Under the pieces are notes generated by a model, which did no database searches, was not told where the DNA came from, and was given only the letters and a program-made list of their open reading frames with translations. From an uncultured Collinsella sp. (GTDB lineage: Bacteria; Actinomycetota; Coriobacteriia; Coriobacteriales; Coriobacteriaceae): a stretch of 13,050 nucleotides of DNA. The stretch covers positions 1 through 13,050 of the forward strand of contig CAUGVQ010000057.1 of NCBI GenBank assembly GCA_959602875.1, in the 5' to 3' direction. Shown piece after piece: positions 1 through 7,593 of the stretch. Position numbers and translations under genes: made by a program. The stretch's first letter is position 1, and every line of letters starts with the position of its first letter.

Positions 1-705
1 CCGCGCGAGATTCTCGACCACTCGGCCGTGCACTTTGCGGTGAGCGCCAACGGCGCCACGGTCTCTGAACTCGGGGCGGGTGCGGACCGCCTCGCTGGAG
101 CGCGGACCATCCACTCCGCCCCGCTCACGCGCGAGCACGCACTCGCATGTTGGGAGCTTTCGCGCGGGCGCGACGTCACGTTCGATATCTTTGCGGACGG
201 ACACTGCTATCTGCGCCGCGACCTCTTTGAGCGTATCGACGAGTTTGCCGGCGACCCGTATATGGCGCAGTCCATGCGCGACACGCGCACGCCGGTGGAC
301 GAGGAGGCACCCGAGACGCTTGCGCGCGTGCAGAACCTCGAGCGCGTTTCCATGTACTGGCACGACACGGGCGACCGTGACGAACTGCTGCGTGCCCTGC
401 GCAAGGTCGAGGGGATCGACATCACCCGCTCCTACCCCATGAACATCGAGGTCATGGAGACCGGGGCCTCAAAGGGAGGGGCACTGCGCTGGCTTTGCCG
501 GCACTTGGGCGAGCCCGTTGAGGACGCCGTCGCTTTTGGCGACAACCAGAACGACCTCTCCATGGTCCAGGCGGCGGGAACGGGAGTTGTTGTGGCAAAT
601 GCTGAGGCCGAGGTCCGCGAGGCGGCGGACGCCGTTTGCCGCAGCAACGACGATGCCGGCGTCGGGCGCTTCATTATGGACATGCTATTTCGCACGGCCC
701 TCTAA
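1..705 (+). CDS. HAD-superfamily (Cof/YidA-type) phosphatase, 5' end outside window
   Basis: The frame is open from base 1 and gives 234 residues up to TAA, so the true start lies upstream; the GTG at 28 is internal. The visible part is the cap domain and the second half of the Rossmann core of a Cof-type HAD hydrolase, which as a family dephosphorylates sugar phosphates and similar small cytoplasmic substrates. Near the start SANGA matches the segment after HAD motif II. Further on, GASKGGAL carries the motif III lysine (residue 158 of the visible part), and FGDNQNDLSM is the motif IV metal-binding GDxxND signature. The motif I DxD is beyond the window edge, so activity cannot be judged. The substrate cannot be named. 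It converges on the adenine deaminase gene with 68 bp between the two stop codons. Confidence 0.9.
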   Translation, partial: PREILDHSAVHFAVSANGATVSELGAGADRLAGARTIHSAPLTREHALACWELSRGRDVTFDIFADGHCYLRRDLFERIDEFAGDPYMAQSMRDTRTPVDEEAPETLARVQNLERVSMYWHDTGDRDELLRALRKVEGIDITRSYPMNIEVMETGASKGGALRWLCRHLGEPVEDAVAFGDNQNDLSMVQAAGTGVVVANAEAEVREAADAVCRSNDDAGVGRFIMDMLFRTAL

Positions 706-727
706 CACGCCGCTAGCAGGACTGCAA

Positions 728-764
728 ATTTCGACCCCGTCCCGAAATATGCCCGAAATGGGCA
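728..764. terminator. Weak paired hairpins between convergent genes
   Basis: Two short inverted repeats lie between the HAD stop and the adenine deaminase stop: ATTTCG/CGAAAT (728-733 and 743-748) and TGCCC/GGGCA around GAAAT (750-764). Neither strand has a clear U-run after them. They may help termination between convergent genes, but this is a weak call. Confidence 0.3.
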
Positions 765-773
765 CGCGGGTGG

Positions 774-2597
774 CTACGAGACGTATTCGTAGCGCACCGT
801 GTCAAAGAGGCCTTCGGGTCGGATGCGCAGCTCGGGGATAACCGGGAGCGGCAAGAAGATCATGCCCATAATCGGGTCGAGCGGCGGCTCCAGCCCGGCG
901 CGGCGCGCTGCGGTCACAAAGGCGTCGTGGGCCTCCGCGACCTCTTCTGCCGGCCGGTCGCTCATGAGGCCGCCAAGCGGCAGATCGAGCTTGGCCACAA
1001 CCTCACCGTCCCGTACGAGTACAAACCCGCCCTGGCCGACGGCGCGCACCGCAGCGAGCATGTCGGCGGGATTGTCGCCCACCACGCAGACGTTATGGGA
1101 ATCATGCCCCACCGTCGAGGCGATGGCGCCGCCCGTGATAGTGAAGCCGCGCACCCAGCCGCGACCGATGTGCTTGCCCACAAGACCCTCTCCCGCTGGT
1201 CCCGTACCGTCCGCACCGGCCTTTTGCGCTGCGACGCCGCGACCGTGGCGCTCGATAAGCATGATGCGGCGAAGCCCCTCAGCTGTCTCGGGGCACGCAG
1301 AACCGGTGATGGCCTTGCCGGGGATGGCGTCAATCACGACCTCACCTGGCTGGAAGGGATAGCTGAAAACCTCGAGCGAGAGCTCGGGCAGACGCACCGA
1401 TCCGCGGAGCTTCTGCTCGAGCTCGGCAACGCGCTCGCTCGCCGGCGCGACCTCGCCGAGATAGCGTCCCTCCTCCGCCACAAGCTTGCCCGCAGTAAAG
1501 ACCGCATGCGGCGCCCGCGCGAAGGTGAGGTCGTCCCACAAAAGCAGGTCCGCCCGCTTACCGGGCGCGATGGCACCGCGGCGCTCGCGCGCAGGCGCGT
1601 GCCCGTGGTCGAGGCAGAAGCACTCCGCCGGCGAGAGCGTCGCCATGGTGAGCGCGACCACCGGGTCAATCCCCGCGGCGACGGCGCGACGGCAGGCGTT
1701 ATCGATCATGCCCTCCGCAAGCGCGTCCGACGGCGCGCGGTCATCGGTCGCAAAGCAGCACCGGCGGGCGCGGACGGGGTTCTCCGTCACAAGCGGCGCG
1801 AGCGCGTCGAGGTCGTGGCTACAGGTACCCTCGCGCAGCATGATGTACATACCGCGCGAGAGCTTGTCGAGCGCCTCGGCCGGTCCAGTGCACTCGTGGT
1901 CGGCAATGATACCCGCGGCAGCGTACGCGTTGAGGTCGCACCCAGTCACAAGCGGTGCATGGCCGTCAACAAGGCCGGAAACCGTGCGGTCAGCGGCGTC
2001 AATGCGAGCGAGCGTCTCGGCATCCGCTGCAAAGACACCCGGCATGTTCATCATCTCGCCCAAACCAAAGATGTCGCCGGGGTGCGCCGCCATAAATGCC
2101 TGCATATCGGCCGCGGTGATGGAGGCACCGGCCTGCTCGTCGGGAAGTGCCGGCACGCACGAGGGCATCATGAACTTGATGTCGAGCGGCACGCGGCGGG
2201 CGTCTTCGATCATGAACTCCAGGCCGTCCAAGCCGGCAACGTTGGCAATCTCGTGACTGTCGGCGATCGCAGTCGTGGTGCCGCGAGCGAGCGCCATCTT
2301 GGCGTACTCGGAGGGGCGGACGTTTGAGCTCTCGATATGCAGGTGCCCATCGATAAGTCCGGGCGTGAGGTAGCGGCCCACGCAGTCGACGACGGCCTCC
2401 GCGGCGGGATCGGGCACGTTTGCATCGCGGTCGTCAAAAAGCACGCCCACGATGACGCCATCCGCCACGGCAACGCGCCCGGACACCACGCGCTGGCCGT
2501 ACACGTCTACGATCTGTGCATTAGTGAAGAGCGTGTCCACCTGCCGGCGACCCTCGGCCGCATCGATTGTGTTCGCAAGCTCCACCGTGCCCGCCAT
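774..2597 (-). CDS. ade: Adenine deaminase
   Basis: Cytoplasmic amidohydrolase converting adenine and water to hypoxanthine and ammonia in purine salvage. The 607-residue product fits the AdeC family, slightly longer than the usual ~580. In order: the HxH metal site in GLIDGHLHIESS (H85, H87), ADSHEIANV (H115; the family usually has ADPHEIANV), DGHAP at 211-215, DHECT at 233-237, LREGT at 254-258, FATDDR at 282-287, and the C-terminal family motif VGHDSHN at 496-502. A glycine-rich insertion of about 15 residues sits near 455-472. I place the start at ATG 2597 because GGAGG lies 7 bases upstream; an in-frame GTG at 2654 and an ATG at 2630 lack a comparable site. It lies downstream of the lipase gene on the same strand but beyond a strong terminator, so it probably has its own promoter. 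No convincing purine riboswitch was seen upstream. Confidence 0.95.
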   Translation of the reverse strand: MAGTVELANTIDAAEGRRQVDTLFTNAQIVDVYGQRVVSGRVAVADGVIVGVLFDDRDANVPDPAAEAVVDCVGRYLTPGLIDGHLHIESSNVRPSEYAKMALARGTTTAIADSHEIANVAGLDGLEFMIEDARRVPLDIKFMMPSCVPALPDEQAGASITAADMQAFMAAHPGDIFGLGEMMNMPGVFAADAETLARIDAADRTVSGLVDGHAPLVTGCDLNAYAAAGIIADHECTGPAEALDKLSRGMYIMLREGTCSHDLDALAPLVTENPVRARRCCFATDDRAPSDALAEGMIDNACRRAVAAGIDPVVALTMATLSPAECFCLDHGHAPARERRGAIAPGKRADLLLWDDLTFARAPHAVFTAGKLVAEEGRYLGEVAPASERVAELEQKLRGSVRLPELSLEVFSYPFQPGEVVIDAIPGKAITGSACPETAEGLRRIMLIERHGRGVAAQKAGADGTGPAGEGLVGKHIGRGWVRGFTITGGAIASTVGHDSHNVCVVGDNPADMLAAVRAVGQGGFVLVRDGEVVAKLDLPLGGLMSDRPAEEVAEAHDAFVTAARRAGLEPPLDPIMGMIFLPLPVIPELRIRPEGLFDTVRYEYVS

Positions 2598-2708
2598 AGC
2601 GCTCCCTCCGTCGGCATCCGTTGTTGCCATGGTACCCAAACGGCACGCAGACACACACTAGTGCAGGGATACAAGCCACACATAAGCGTAGACGGACGCA
2701 TATCGGCT

Positions 2709-2734
2709 CACGAAGGCGACCGCACGAAGGCGAC
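2709..2734. repeat. Tandem 12-bp direct repeat upstream of ade
   Basis: CACGAAGGCGAC occurs at 2709-2720 and again at 2723-2734, giving a 14-bp period. It lies about 110 bp upstream of the ade start codon. It could be a regulator site, or chance in GC-rich DNA. Confidence 0.55.
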
Positions 2735-2771
2735 AAAAGCGGGTGAACTTGGTTTTGATGATGGTCACAAC

Positions 2772-2833
2772 GAAAGAAACCAAGCTTACGCGCAAAAACC
2801 CATCTGATTCTGCGGGTAAGCTTGGTTTCTTTC
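2772..2833 (-). terminator. Strong intrinsic terminator after lipase gene
   Basis: A perfect 18-bp inverted repeat (2772-2789 and 2816-2833) encloses a 26-nt loop. The outer part is A-rich on one arm and T-rich on the other (GAAAGAAACC / GGTTTCTTTC), so transcripts of either strand end in a U-rich tail. It lies 107 bp beyond the lipase stop, so it most likely ends the PF06541-lipase operon. Confidence 0.75.
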
Positions 2834-2939
2834 TCAGCACCTGCCTCGGCACCCGATTCTCAGGCACGCGCGGGCACGCGCGGACGCATGGGTGCCCGAA
2901 GCGGACGGGCGGAGCAAGCGGGCACGGGGAGCGGGCGCG

Positions 2940-4244
2940 CTACTCCAGCGTATCTAGCGATTGCATCCAGGCGATGTAGACACTCGGATAGTGCCCGTAG
3001 AGCACCTGCATGGGGTTGATGTCGGCAAGAAGATCGTGCACGAGTGACGCCACACCTCCCAGCGAGAACAGGTCGTCCACCGTGGGCACCTCGCGCGCGA
3101 GGTCGGCGATCAGCTTGTCGACGCGCTCGCGGTCCTCGGGCACATAGGGACTCTCGATCCCCGTGTTCTCCTCAAACGTCGCGCACATCGCCTCATGTGC
3201 CGCGTCAAAGCCCTCGTCACCGTAACCGGGGAGCATGAGGTCGTGGCCGTAGCGCGCGTACCCCCACGCTGCAAGCGGCATGCGCGGCACCATGTCACTC
3301 GGGTTCAGGATGTTGAAGATATTGTCGAACAGCGGGTCGTCCACATCTTCGTAGAGCGTCACCTCGGGCGTGGCGAAGGTGTAGCAGTAGATGCTCTCGA
3401 GCGGGGCGAACGGACGCAGGCTCGTTGTCATCTCGTCGGCATAGGCGGCGGCGATGTTTGCCGTCGCAGCACCACGGGAGTGGCCGCAGAACAACAGCGC
3501 AATGTCATCGGTGCCATCGAGCTCCGCCTCGTCGGTGATGCGCGTGGCAAGGTCCTCCACAATCTCGTTGGCGGAGCGCATGAAGCCCTCGTGCTCGACG
3601 TTGGCGTAGTCCTTATCGAAGTCCATGTTGAGGTCGCTCAGCCACTCGGAACCGTAGCTGCCGCGCACGGAGACCAGAAAGAGCGTCTTCTCGCGCCCGT
3701 CCTCGGCAACGAGGCGCTTGGTCGCCACCGAATAGGCCACGACGTCGTCGGTACCGGTAAGGGCGTCGACAATCTCGTCAAAGATCTCGCTGCGGTATTG
3801 GTAGGACGCGGTCGAGATGTCCTCAAACCCGAGCGCGGCGAGCGCCTCCTCCATGTAGGCGCGACCGCCCGAGCCGGCCTGATAGTAGCCGGATTCCGAG
3901 TTAGCAACGGCGGAGAGCACCGCGCAGGCGGTGGCGAGCTCGTGGTTGTAGACCGTGGGGTCCTGGAAGAACCACGCATCATCCCACGCCACCTCGGTAG
4001 AAACGGTCGCAGCGCCCGTTGCCATGGTGGTGAACTCTATATCCGCGGGGACGGAGCCCGGGCGCGCGGCCGCGCCCGCGACCCCCTGCGGCGCCTGGGG
4101 CTCGGAGACCCCGCCCTCGCCCAGGCGCTCCTGCTCCTGGCGATGGTGCACCGCGACGGCAAGCGCAATGCCGCAGGCGACGAGTACCACGCCAAGCGTG
4201 GCAAGGATTCTCAGGCCCCAGCGCGGGTGCCTGCGCTCCGTCAT
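2940..4244 (-). CDS. Membrane-anchored class 3 lipase-like alpha/beta hydrolase
   Basis: The 434-residue protein has a basic N-terminus (MTERRHPRW), one hydrophobic segment at about 11-32, then a linker rich in A, G, P and Q to about 70. This suggests a signal anchor with the enzyme outside the membrane. The catalytic domain carries GHSRG at 254-258 (nucleophile Ser256, GxSxG elbow), NPSDMVPRMP at 314-323 (likely acid Asp317), and GHYPSVYIAWM near the C-terminus (likely His418). These three match the layout of class 3 lipases (PF01764), which hydrolyse acyl esters such as acylglycerols or phospholipids. The real substrate is unknown. The ATG overlaps the upstream gene's TGA by 4 nt (ATGA), which points to translational coupling; a weak GAGGCGGG lies in the upstream gene. 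A strong hairpin follows at 2772-2833. Confidence 0.85.
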   Translation of the reverse strand: MTERRHPRWGLRILATLGVVLVACGIALAVAVHHRQEQERLGEGGVSEPQAPQGVAGAAARPGSVPADIEFTTMATGAATVSTEVAWDDAWFFQDPTVYNHELATACAVLSAVANSESGYYQAGSGGRAYMEEALAALGFEDISTASYQYRSEIFDEIVDALTGTDDVVAYSVATKRLVAEDGREKTLFLVSVRGSYGSEWLSDLNMDFDKDYANVEHEGFMRSANEIVEDLATRITDEAELDGTDDIALLFCGHSRGAATANIAAAYADEMTTSLRPFAPLESIYCYTFATPEVTLYEDVDDPLFDNIFNILNPSDMVPRMPLAAWGYARYGHDLMLPGYGDEGFDAAHEAMCATFEENTGIESPYVPEDRERVDKLIADLAREVPTVDDLFSLGGVASLVHDLLADINPMQVLYGHYPSVYIAWMQSLDTLE

Positions 4245-5578
4245 GCCGCACCCGCCTCAGACGAACCGGCGGCAGCGGGCTCTGCCACGGCGTCCGCCAT
4301 AGCGGAGCTGTCCACACGACCGGAGTTCTCGGGCGTGATGGTCATGCTCTCAAAGCGGTGCTGCATGTAGGCGTTATCGAAGTTCTTGGCGTAGAACTCC
4401 CCCACGGGCGTGGTGCCCGCGGTGCCCGAAAGTCGCTCGAACCAGCAGTCGAGCGCCTGCAGCGTCATGACGCCGTTCACAAGCATAAGAATCGCGCAGA
4501 GCATGGTGAAGCTGTAGCGGACCTTCCAGGGGATGATGTTGATGAACTTAAGAAGCCACGGCAGGCAGAACTTGATCCACACAAAACCGAGCGCGCCCCA
4601 CATGCACATAAAGAGCGTTGAAGTGCGTCCCTGGAATATGACCGCCACCGGGTCGGGGAAGAGCCCAAAGATGGTGGAGCCGGAGTAGTCCCAGGCAACC
4701 GCACCAAAGCCGGTCTGCATGAACCAGCTGACCGCCGCCTCAAAGAGGCCACCGATTACGGCGGAGACCACAAAGATGATGACGGGGTTCGCTTTGTAGA
4801 AGCGGTTCAGGGCAACCGTCATGAGCACGGCGCCAAAACCATAGATGGGCGAGAACGGGCCAAAGAGCATGCCCGCGCGGTCCTGGTAGACACCCGGCTC
4901 GACCACAGCCATGTGGTAGATGGTCTCGATAATGAGGCCGAGCACGCAGCAGACGGTGAAGACCCAGAACAGGTTGAAGAAGTTGAGTTCGATGTAGCCC
5001 TTGCCCTCGAGGTCGCGGCCGAGCATGCCGGCGCGCGCCGCCTCGCGGTCGGTGAGGTCACGCATGACCTGCTTCATATGGCGCTCGTGGCGCAGCTGCG
5101 GGTCGACCGTGACGGAGAGGGTAAGGACGATTGCAAGCTGGATGGCGTCGGCGATGAGGTTGGTGCCGATACCCTCGAGCATGATGCGCAGGATGATCTG
5201 GACGAGCGTGGTGGCGATGAGCGCGTGCGACCAGCGCGCGGCGTTGCGGCGGCGGTTCTTAAGCAGTGACCGGCCGAAGATGATGAGCGCAATGGCGTTA
5301 CCAAGCGACACCGCGATGGAGATCGCCATGAGGATCACGGGTAGGGTCGGATCGGTGCCAATTGAGACGAGATCGGGCCGCGCCGACATGGCCCACCAGA
5401 CCATACCGAGGATAATGAAGACCATCGGCACCGTGATGATGCCGTCAGCCATGCACAAAAAGCCGTAAATCTTGAGGCCCAAGGGGATCTTGCGCTCCGC
5501 CGCGGGCGCTTCCGGTGAGGGGGATGCGCTGCCCTCCTGGGGCGCGGCTGCGTTTGGCGTTTTCTCCGGTTCGGCCAT
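4241..5578 (-). CDS. PF06541-type (CmpB-like) multi-pass membrane protein
   Basis: The 445-residue protein has about nine membrane segments. After a 30-residue Ala/Pro/Glu-rich cytoplasmic head, an N-terminal block of four helices lies at roughly 34-157, then a charged loop at 160-198. The C-terminal half fits PF06541, annotated as putative ABC-transporter type IV (CmpB): a Glu in helix one (LIIETI, E218), RAGMLFGPFSPIYGFGA at 234-250, FEAAVSW at 279-285, WDYS at 296-299 and QGR at 316-318. Members are often called permeases, but no ATPase gene lies nearby and the biochemical role is not established. Start ATG 5578 has GGAGG 7 bases upstream; an in-frame codon at 5623 has no such site. The gene ends in ATGA, shared with the lipase start, so the two are probably made together. 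Confidence 0.85.
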   Translation of the reverse strand: MAEPEKTPNAAAPQEGSASPSPEAPAAERKIPLGLKIYGFLCMADGIITVPMVFIILGMVWWAMSARPDLVSIGTDPTLPVILMAISIAVSLGNAIALIIFGRSLLKNRRRNAARWSHALIATTLVQIILRIMLEGIGTNLIADAIQLAIVLTLSVTVDPQLRHERHMKQVMRDLTDREAARAGMLGRDLEGKGYIELNFFNLFWVFTVCCVLGLIIETIYHMAVVEPGVYQDRAGMLFGPFSPIYGFGAVLMTVALNRFYKANPVIIFVVSAVIGGLFEAAVSWFMQTGFGAVAWDYSGSTIFGLFPDPVAVIFQGRTSTLFMCMWGALGFVWIKFCLPWLLKFINIIPWKVRYSFTMLCAILMLVNGVMTLQALDCWFERLSGTAGTTPVGEFYAKNFDNAYMQHRFESMTITPENSGRVDSSAMADAVAEPAAAGSSEAGAA

Positions 5579-5644
5579 ATCATTTCCTCCGTTGTACATG
5601 CGGCGCATCAAGCGCGCGGACAAGCAAGCGAGAACCTTTGCATG

Positions 5645-5672
5645 ATACCGTATTTCCGCAGGTATTCGGTAT
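5645..5672. promoter_or_regulatory. Dyad near the start point of the PF06541 operon
   Basis: ATACCG (5645-5650) and CGGTAT (5667-5672) form an inverted repeat with a 16-bp spacer. The right side also holds a short direct repeat, GGTATTCGGTATT. It falls at or just after the predicted minus-strand start point, a position typical of a repressor site. The binding factor is unknown. Confidence 0.35.
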
Positions 5673-5674
5673 TG

Positions 5675-5702
5675 TTATTAGAAAAACTTCTACAACTCTC
5701 AA
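5675..5702 (-). promoter_or_regulatory. Candidate promoter of the PF06541-lipase operon
   Basis: On the minus strand, TTGAGA (complement of 5697-5702) and TAATAA (complement of 5675-5680) are separated by 16 bp in a locally AT-rich stretch. The -35 overlaps the left arm of the dyad at 5699-5713. The 5' leader would be about 90 nt. Confidence 0.45.
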
Positions 5703-5730
5703 GAATCGGTTGATAGTTACGCGAAGCAAC
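5699..5730. promoter_or_regulatory. LysR-type dyad, copy a
   Basis: TCAA-N7-TTGA at 5699-5713, continuing as TAGTT and then CGAAGCA. It shares GTTGATAGTT and CGAAGCA with copy b near lysR. Its centre is about 62 bp upstream of the start point predicted for the + strand promoter, close to the -65 position usual for LysR-type recognition sites. The left arm also overlaps the opposing minus-strand -35. Confidence 0.5.
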
Positions 5731-5731
5731 T

Positions 5732-5761
5732 TTGACACCCGGGCGCTCATTTACCTAAAAT
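5732..5761 (+). promoter_or_regulatory. Sigma-70-type promoter of the small membrane protein gene
   Basis: TTGACA at 5732-5737 is a perfect -35 match. TAAAAT at 5756-5761 follows after 18 bp. The expected start point is near 5768, about 80 nt before the ATG at 5849. Confidence 0.6.
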
Positions 5762-5848
5762 TACGCGGTTTTGTCACGAGCTCTTATGCCACCCAAGGCT
5801 TGAGCTCCCCCGCCGCCGTGCGCGGCGAAAGCATTGAAAGGATCTTCT

Positions 5849-6253
5849 ATGTCCAAGAATTGTCGTGGCGTGCAGGGCATCGGCTTTTGCCTTCTGCTCT
5901 TCGGCATCATCGCTATGGCTACCGCTGCCATCATGTTCTTCAGCGCACCCGGCATCGACCTCGGTATTGAGGACGGCACAGAGATTGCCCAGATGTATGG
6001 CATCATCCTCGGCGTCATCGGCCTGAGCCAGTTCATCTTCGGCATCTTTGGTCTCCGCGCTGCAAAGCATGCGAACCTCCTCAAGACCTTTTCATGGATG
6101 TGCGCTGCCGACATCGCGCTCAATCTCTTCAGCGCCGGTGAGACCGCGCTGCGCCACAGCGGCAACGTCTGGCCGAACCTCATCTTCGCCGCTATTGCCT
6201 TCTCGGGCCTTCTCTTCACCTCTCGTGCAATGACCGAGCAGGGCATTCAGTAA
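5849..6253 (+). CDS. Small four-helix membrane protein, unknown function
   Basis: Predicted 134-residue integral membrane protein. Four hydrophobic segments lie at about 10-31, 49-70, 82-97 and 107-125, joined by short loops; there is no cleavable signal, enzyme motif or domain that I recognise. The start is ATG 5849, preceded by AAAGGA with a 6-base gap; an in-frame codon at 5834 has no site. A clear promoter lies at 5732-5761 and a textbook terminator at 6286-6320, so it is probably a single-gene transcript. It resembles the product at 11796-12197 in length, helix spacing and an MSxN start, with a similar GIFGLRAAK / AVMGIHGAN loop after helix two, so the two may be distant paralogues. Function unknown. 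Confidence 0.8.
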   Translation: MSKNCRGVQGIGFCLLLFGIIAMATAAIMFFSAPGIDLGIEDGTEIAQMYGIILGVIGLSQFIFGIFGLRAAKHANLLKTFSWMCAADIALNLFSAGETALRHSGNVWPNLIFAAIAFSGLLFTSRAMTEQGIQ

Positions 6254-6285
6254 CGTCCCCTGCGCGCATAGTTTTGCACGAGCGC

Positions 6286-6320
6286 CCGCCCGGCATCCCC
6301 GCGATGCCGGGCGGTTTTTT
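6286..6320 (+). terminator. Intrinsic terminator after small membrane protein gene
   Basis: A perfect 12-bp stem, CCGCCCGGCATC / GATGCCGGGCGG, with a 5-nt loop is followed directly by six T (6315-6320). Confidence 0.95.
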
Positions 6321-6380
6321 ATCTCACCTGACCGCCCTCAATGTCGCCCCTTCGGCAGCAGCGAAAGGACAGTGCGACCA

Positions 6381-6420
6381 ATCAACTGTCAATCGCCAGT
6401 TGATAGTTCTGCCGAAGCAG
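6381..6420. promoter_or_regulatory. LysR-type dyad, copy b, upstream of lysR
   Basis: Two nested dyads: ATCAACTG-N8-CAGTTGAT (6381-6404), and inside it TCAA-N7-TTGA (6389-6403). The latter continues as TAGTT and CTGCCGAAGCAG, itself a short palindrome. A likely -10, TATGCT, is at 6444-6449 with only a poor -35 (TAAGGA, 6421-6426), as expected of an activator-dependent promoter. The position suits autoregulation. Confidence 0.5.
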
Positions 6421-6536
6421 TAAGGATGAAGTAGCGGCGGCAGTATGCTTATGGCATGTATCCGCCACGGCACCTTCTACCAAGCTGTCATAAGCACGGC
6501 GACGGACCGGTGCCCCTACCTGCAACGGAGTATCTT

Positions 6537-7454
6537 TTGAACATACGCCAGTTGCGCTATTTCTACCTGTCGGCTCGTTCGGGCAGCTTCTCGGGTGCTG
6601 CCCGTTCGGAAAACGTCTCCGTTCAGGCCGTCTCTAAAGCGCTGATTGAACTTGAGGACGAGCTCGGAAGTCCCCTATTCGAGCGCTGGGGCTCCGGAGC
6701 GGCGCTCACGCCGTTCGGCGAGTCGTTGGTGCGACCCGCCCACGAGGCAATCGCCAGCTTCGATGCCGTCTCTCGAGCTGCCGAGACCTTCTTAGCGCGT
6801 CAGGACAATGCGACCACGGCAGGGCTTCGCCTCGCCCTCATAGCGCCTCCCTTTGCTAAAGAGCACATGATGCGCAATGCGTTATCTCGCATCGCCACTC
6901 ATATGTCCGGCATAGAGATCAGGCTGTTCCGCTCGCTTGGGCCAGATGCCTTTGCGGACCTCAAATCGGGCGCGATCGACGCGATGATCACTATCGGCGC
7001 TTTCAACGACACGCGCTGCTCCTGCCAGTCCTTGGGCAAGGTGTCTGTTGGCGTCTTCATGGGAAAGAACCATCCCCTGCGCCGGAAGCGTCTCATCAGC
7101 TTTGCCGACCTGAAGCCCTATCCTGTCCTCTACAACCGCGATATCGACGACTTCAACGACACGATTCTCACCGTGTGTCGCCGAGACGGCCTCGCCTCCC
7201 CCATCGTCGAGGTCACCACCGATGACGGTGTGGCAGATCTGCTTGAGGAGCGCAACGGCTACGTACTCGGCGTCTATCTAAAGGCACTCGACATCAAGCC
7301 GCTCGCCATCATGCACCGCATCGACCCCGCAGACGCCCCCAGCATCCCCGTCTGCATTGTCGCCCTCAAGAACAATGGCAACGAAAAGCTCGACCGGTTC
7401 TGCCATTTTATCCGCAACGAATTCCCGGTCGTCAAGAAGATGTTCAGCTCGTAG
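6537..7454 (+). CDS. LysR-type transcriptional regulator
   Basis: A 305-residue DNA-binding regulator of usual family length. The N-terminal winged helix-turn-helix runs from NIRQLRYFYL through GSFSGAARSENVSVQAVSKA (about 16-35) to LFERWGSGAALTPFGESL, the classic LysR recognition and wing segments. Residues from about 88 on form the periplasmic-binding-protein-like effector domain. I place the start at TTG 6537, giving MNIRQLRYF, because GGAG lies 6 bases upstream and this is where family members begin. The ATG at 6456 would add 27 residues unlike the family, has no site, and lies at about the predicted transcript start. The inducer is unknown. Dyad copy b upstream suggests self-regulation. 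It stands alone, converging on the channel gene. Confidence 0.93.
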   Translation: MNIRQLRYFYLSARSGSFSGAARSENVSVQAVSKALIELEDELGSPLFERWGSGAALTPFGESLVRPAHEAIASFDAVSRAAETFLARQDNATTAGLRLALIAPPFAKEHMMRNALSRIATHMSGIEIRLFRSLGPDAFADLKSGAIDAMITIGAFNDTRCSCQSLGKVSVGVFMGKNHPLRRKRLISFADLKPYPVLYNRDIDDFNDTILTVCRRDGLASPIVEVTTDDGVADLLEERNGYVLGVYLKALDIKPLAIMHRIDPADAPSIPVCIVALKNNGNEKLDRFCHFIRNEFPVVKKMFSS

Positions 7455-7514
7455 GCATCAATGCCGCCCGCATCAGCCCGCTCTATCTAGCCGTCGCATC
7501 CATACCTAAAGCAA

Positions 7515-7549
7515 CCGGCCCCGAAGCACTACGCGTGTTCCGGGGCCGG
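7515..7549. terminator. Hairpin between convergent lysR and channel gene
   Basis: CCGGCCCC pairs with GGGGCCGG, extended by GAA/TTC with a one-base bulge and an inner CAC/GTG pairing. The tails are only moderately T-rich on each strand (ATTGTTTAG on plus, TTGCTTTAGG on minus). Likely a shared bidirectional terminator. Confidence 0.65.
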
Positions 7550-7593
7550 CATTGTTTAGAGCGCTGCCGCTTCGCTTCTAGCGGGCTTATGCG

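Larger units (their letters stand above)
2598..2939. other. Intergenic region between lipase and ade
   Basis: This 342-bp gap holds the 5' leader of ade (2598-2770), a tandem 12-bp repeat (2709-2734), the lipase-operon terminator (2772-2833) and a very GC-rich stretch with repeated GCACGCGCG-like words (2860-2939). I see no convincing gene on either strand. For ade I found only weak promoter candidates, for example TTCGTG and TACGCT on the minus strand 18 bp apart. Confidence 0.6.

Noticed and set aside
927..2327. A 466-codon + strand open frame opposite adenine deaminase
   Set aside because: Antisense shadow of a clear gene; the translation has shadow composition and no ribosome binding site of note.
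2598..2770. Purine riboswitch upstream of adenine deaminase
   Set aside because: I looked for the conserved three-way-junction layout with paired loops and did not see it; only a short GCGT/ACGC stem and the tandem repeat are visible.
3195..4370. A 391-codon + strand open frame opposite the lipase gene
   Set aside because: Same shadow pattern; it runs across the lipase-PF06541 boundary and has no recognisable domain.
6456..6536. N-terminal extension of the LysR protein from ATG 6456
   Set aside because: The extra 27 residues do not fit the family, no ribosome binding site precedes the ATG, and the predicted transcript start lies at about this point; the TTG at 6537 has GGAG at a 6-base spacing.
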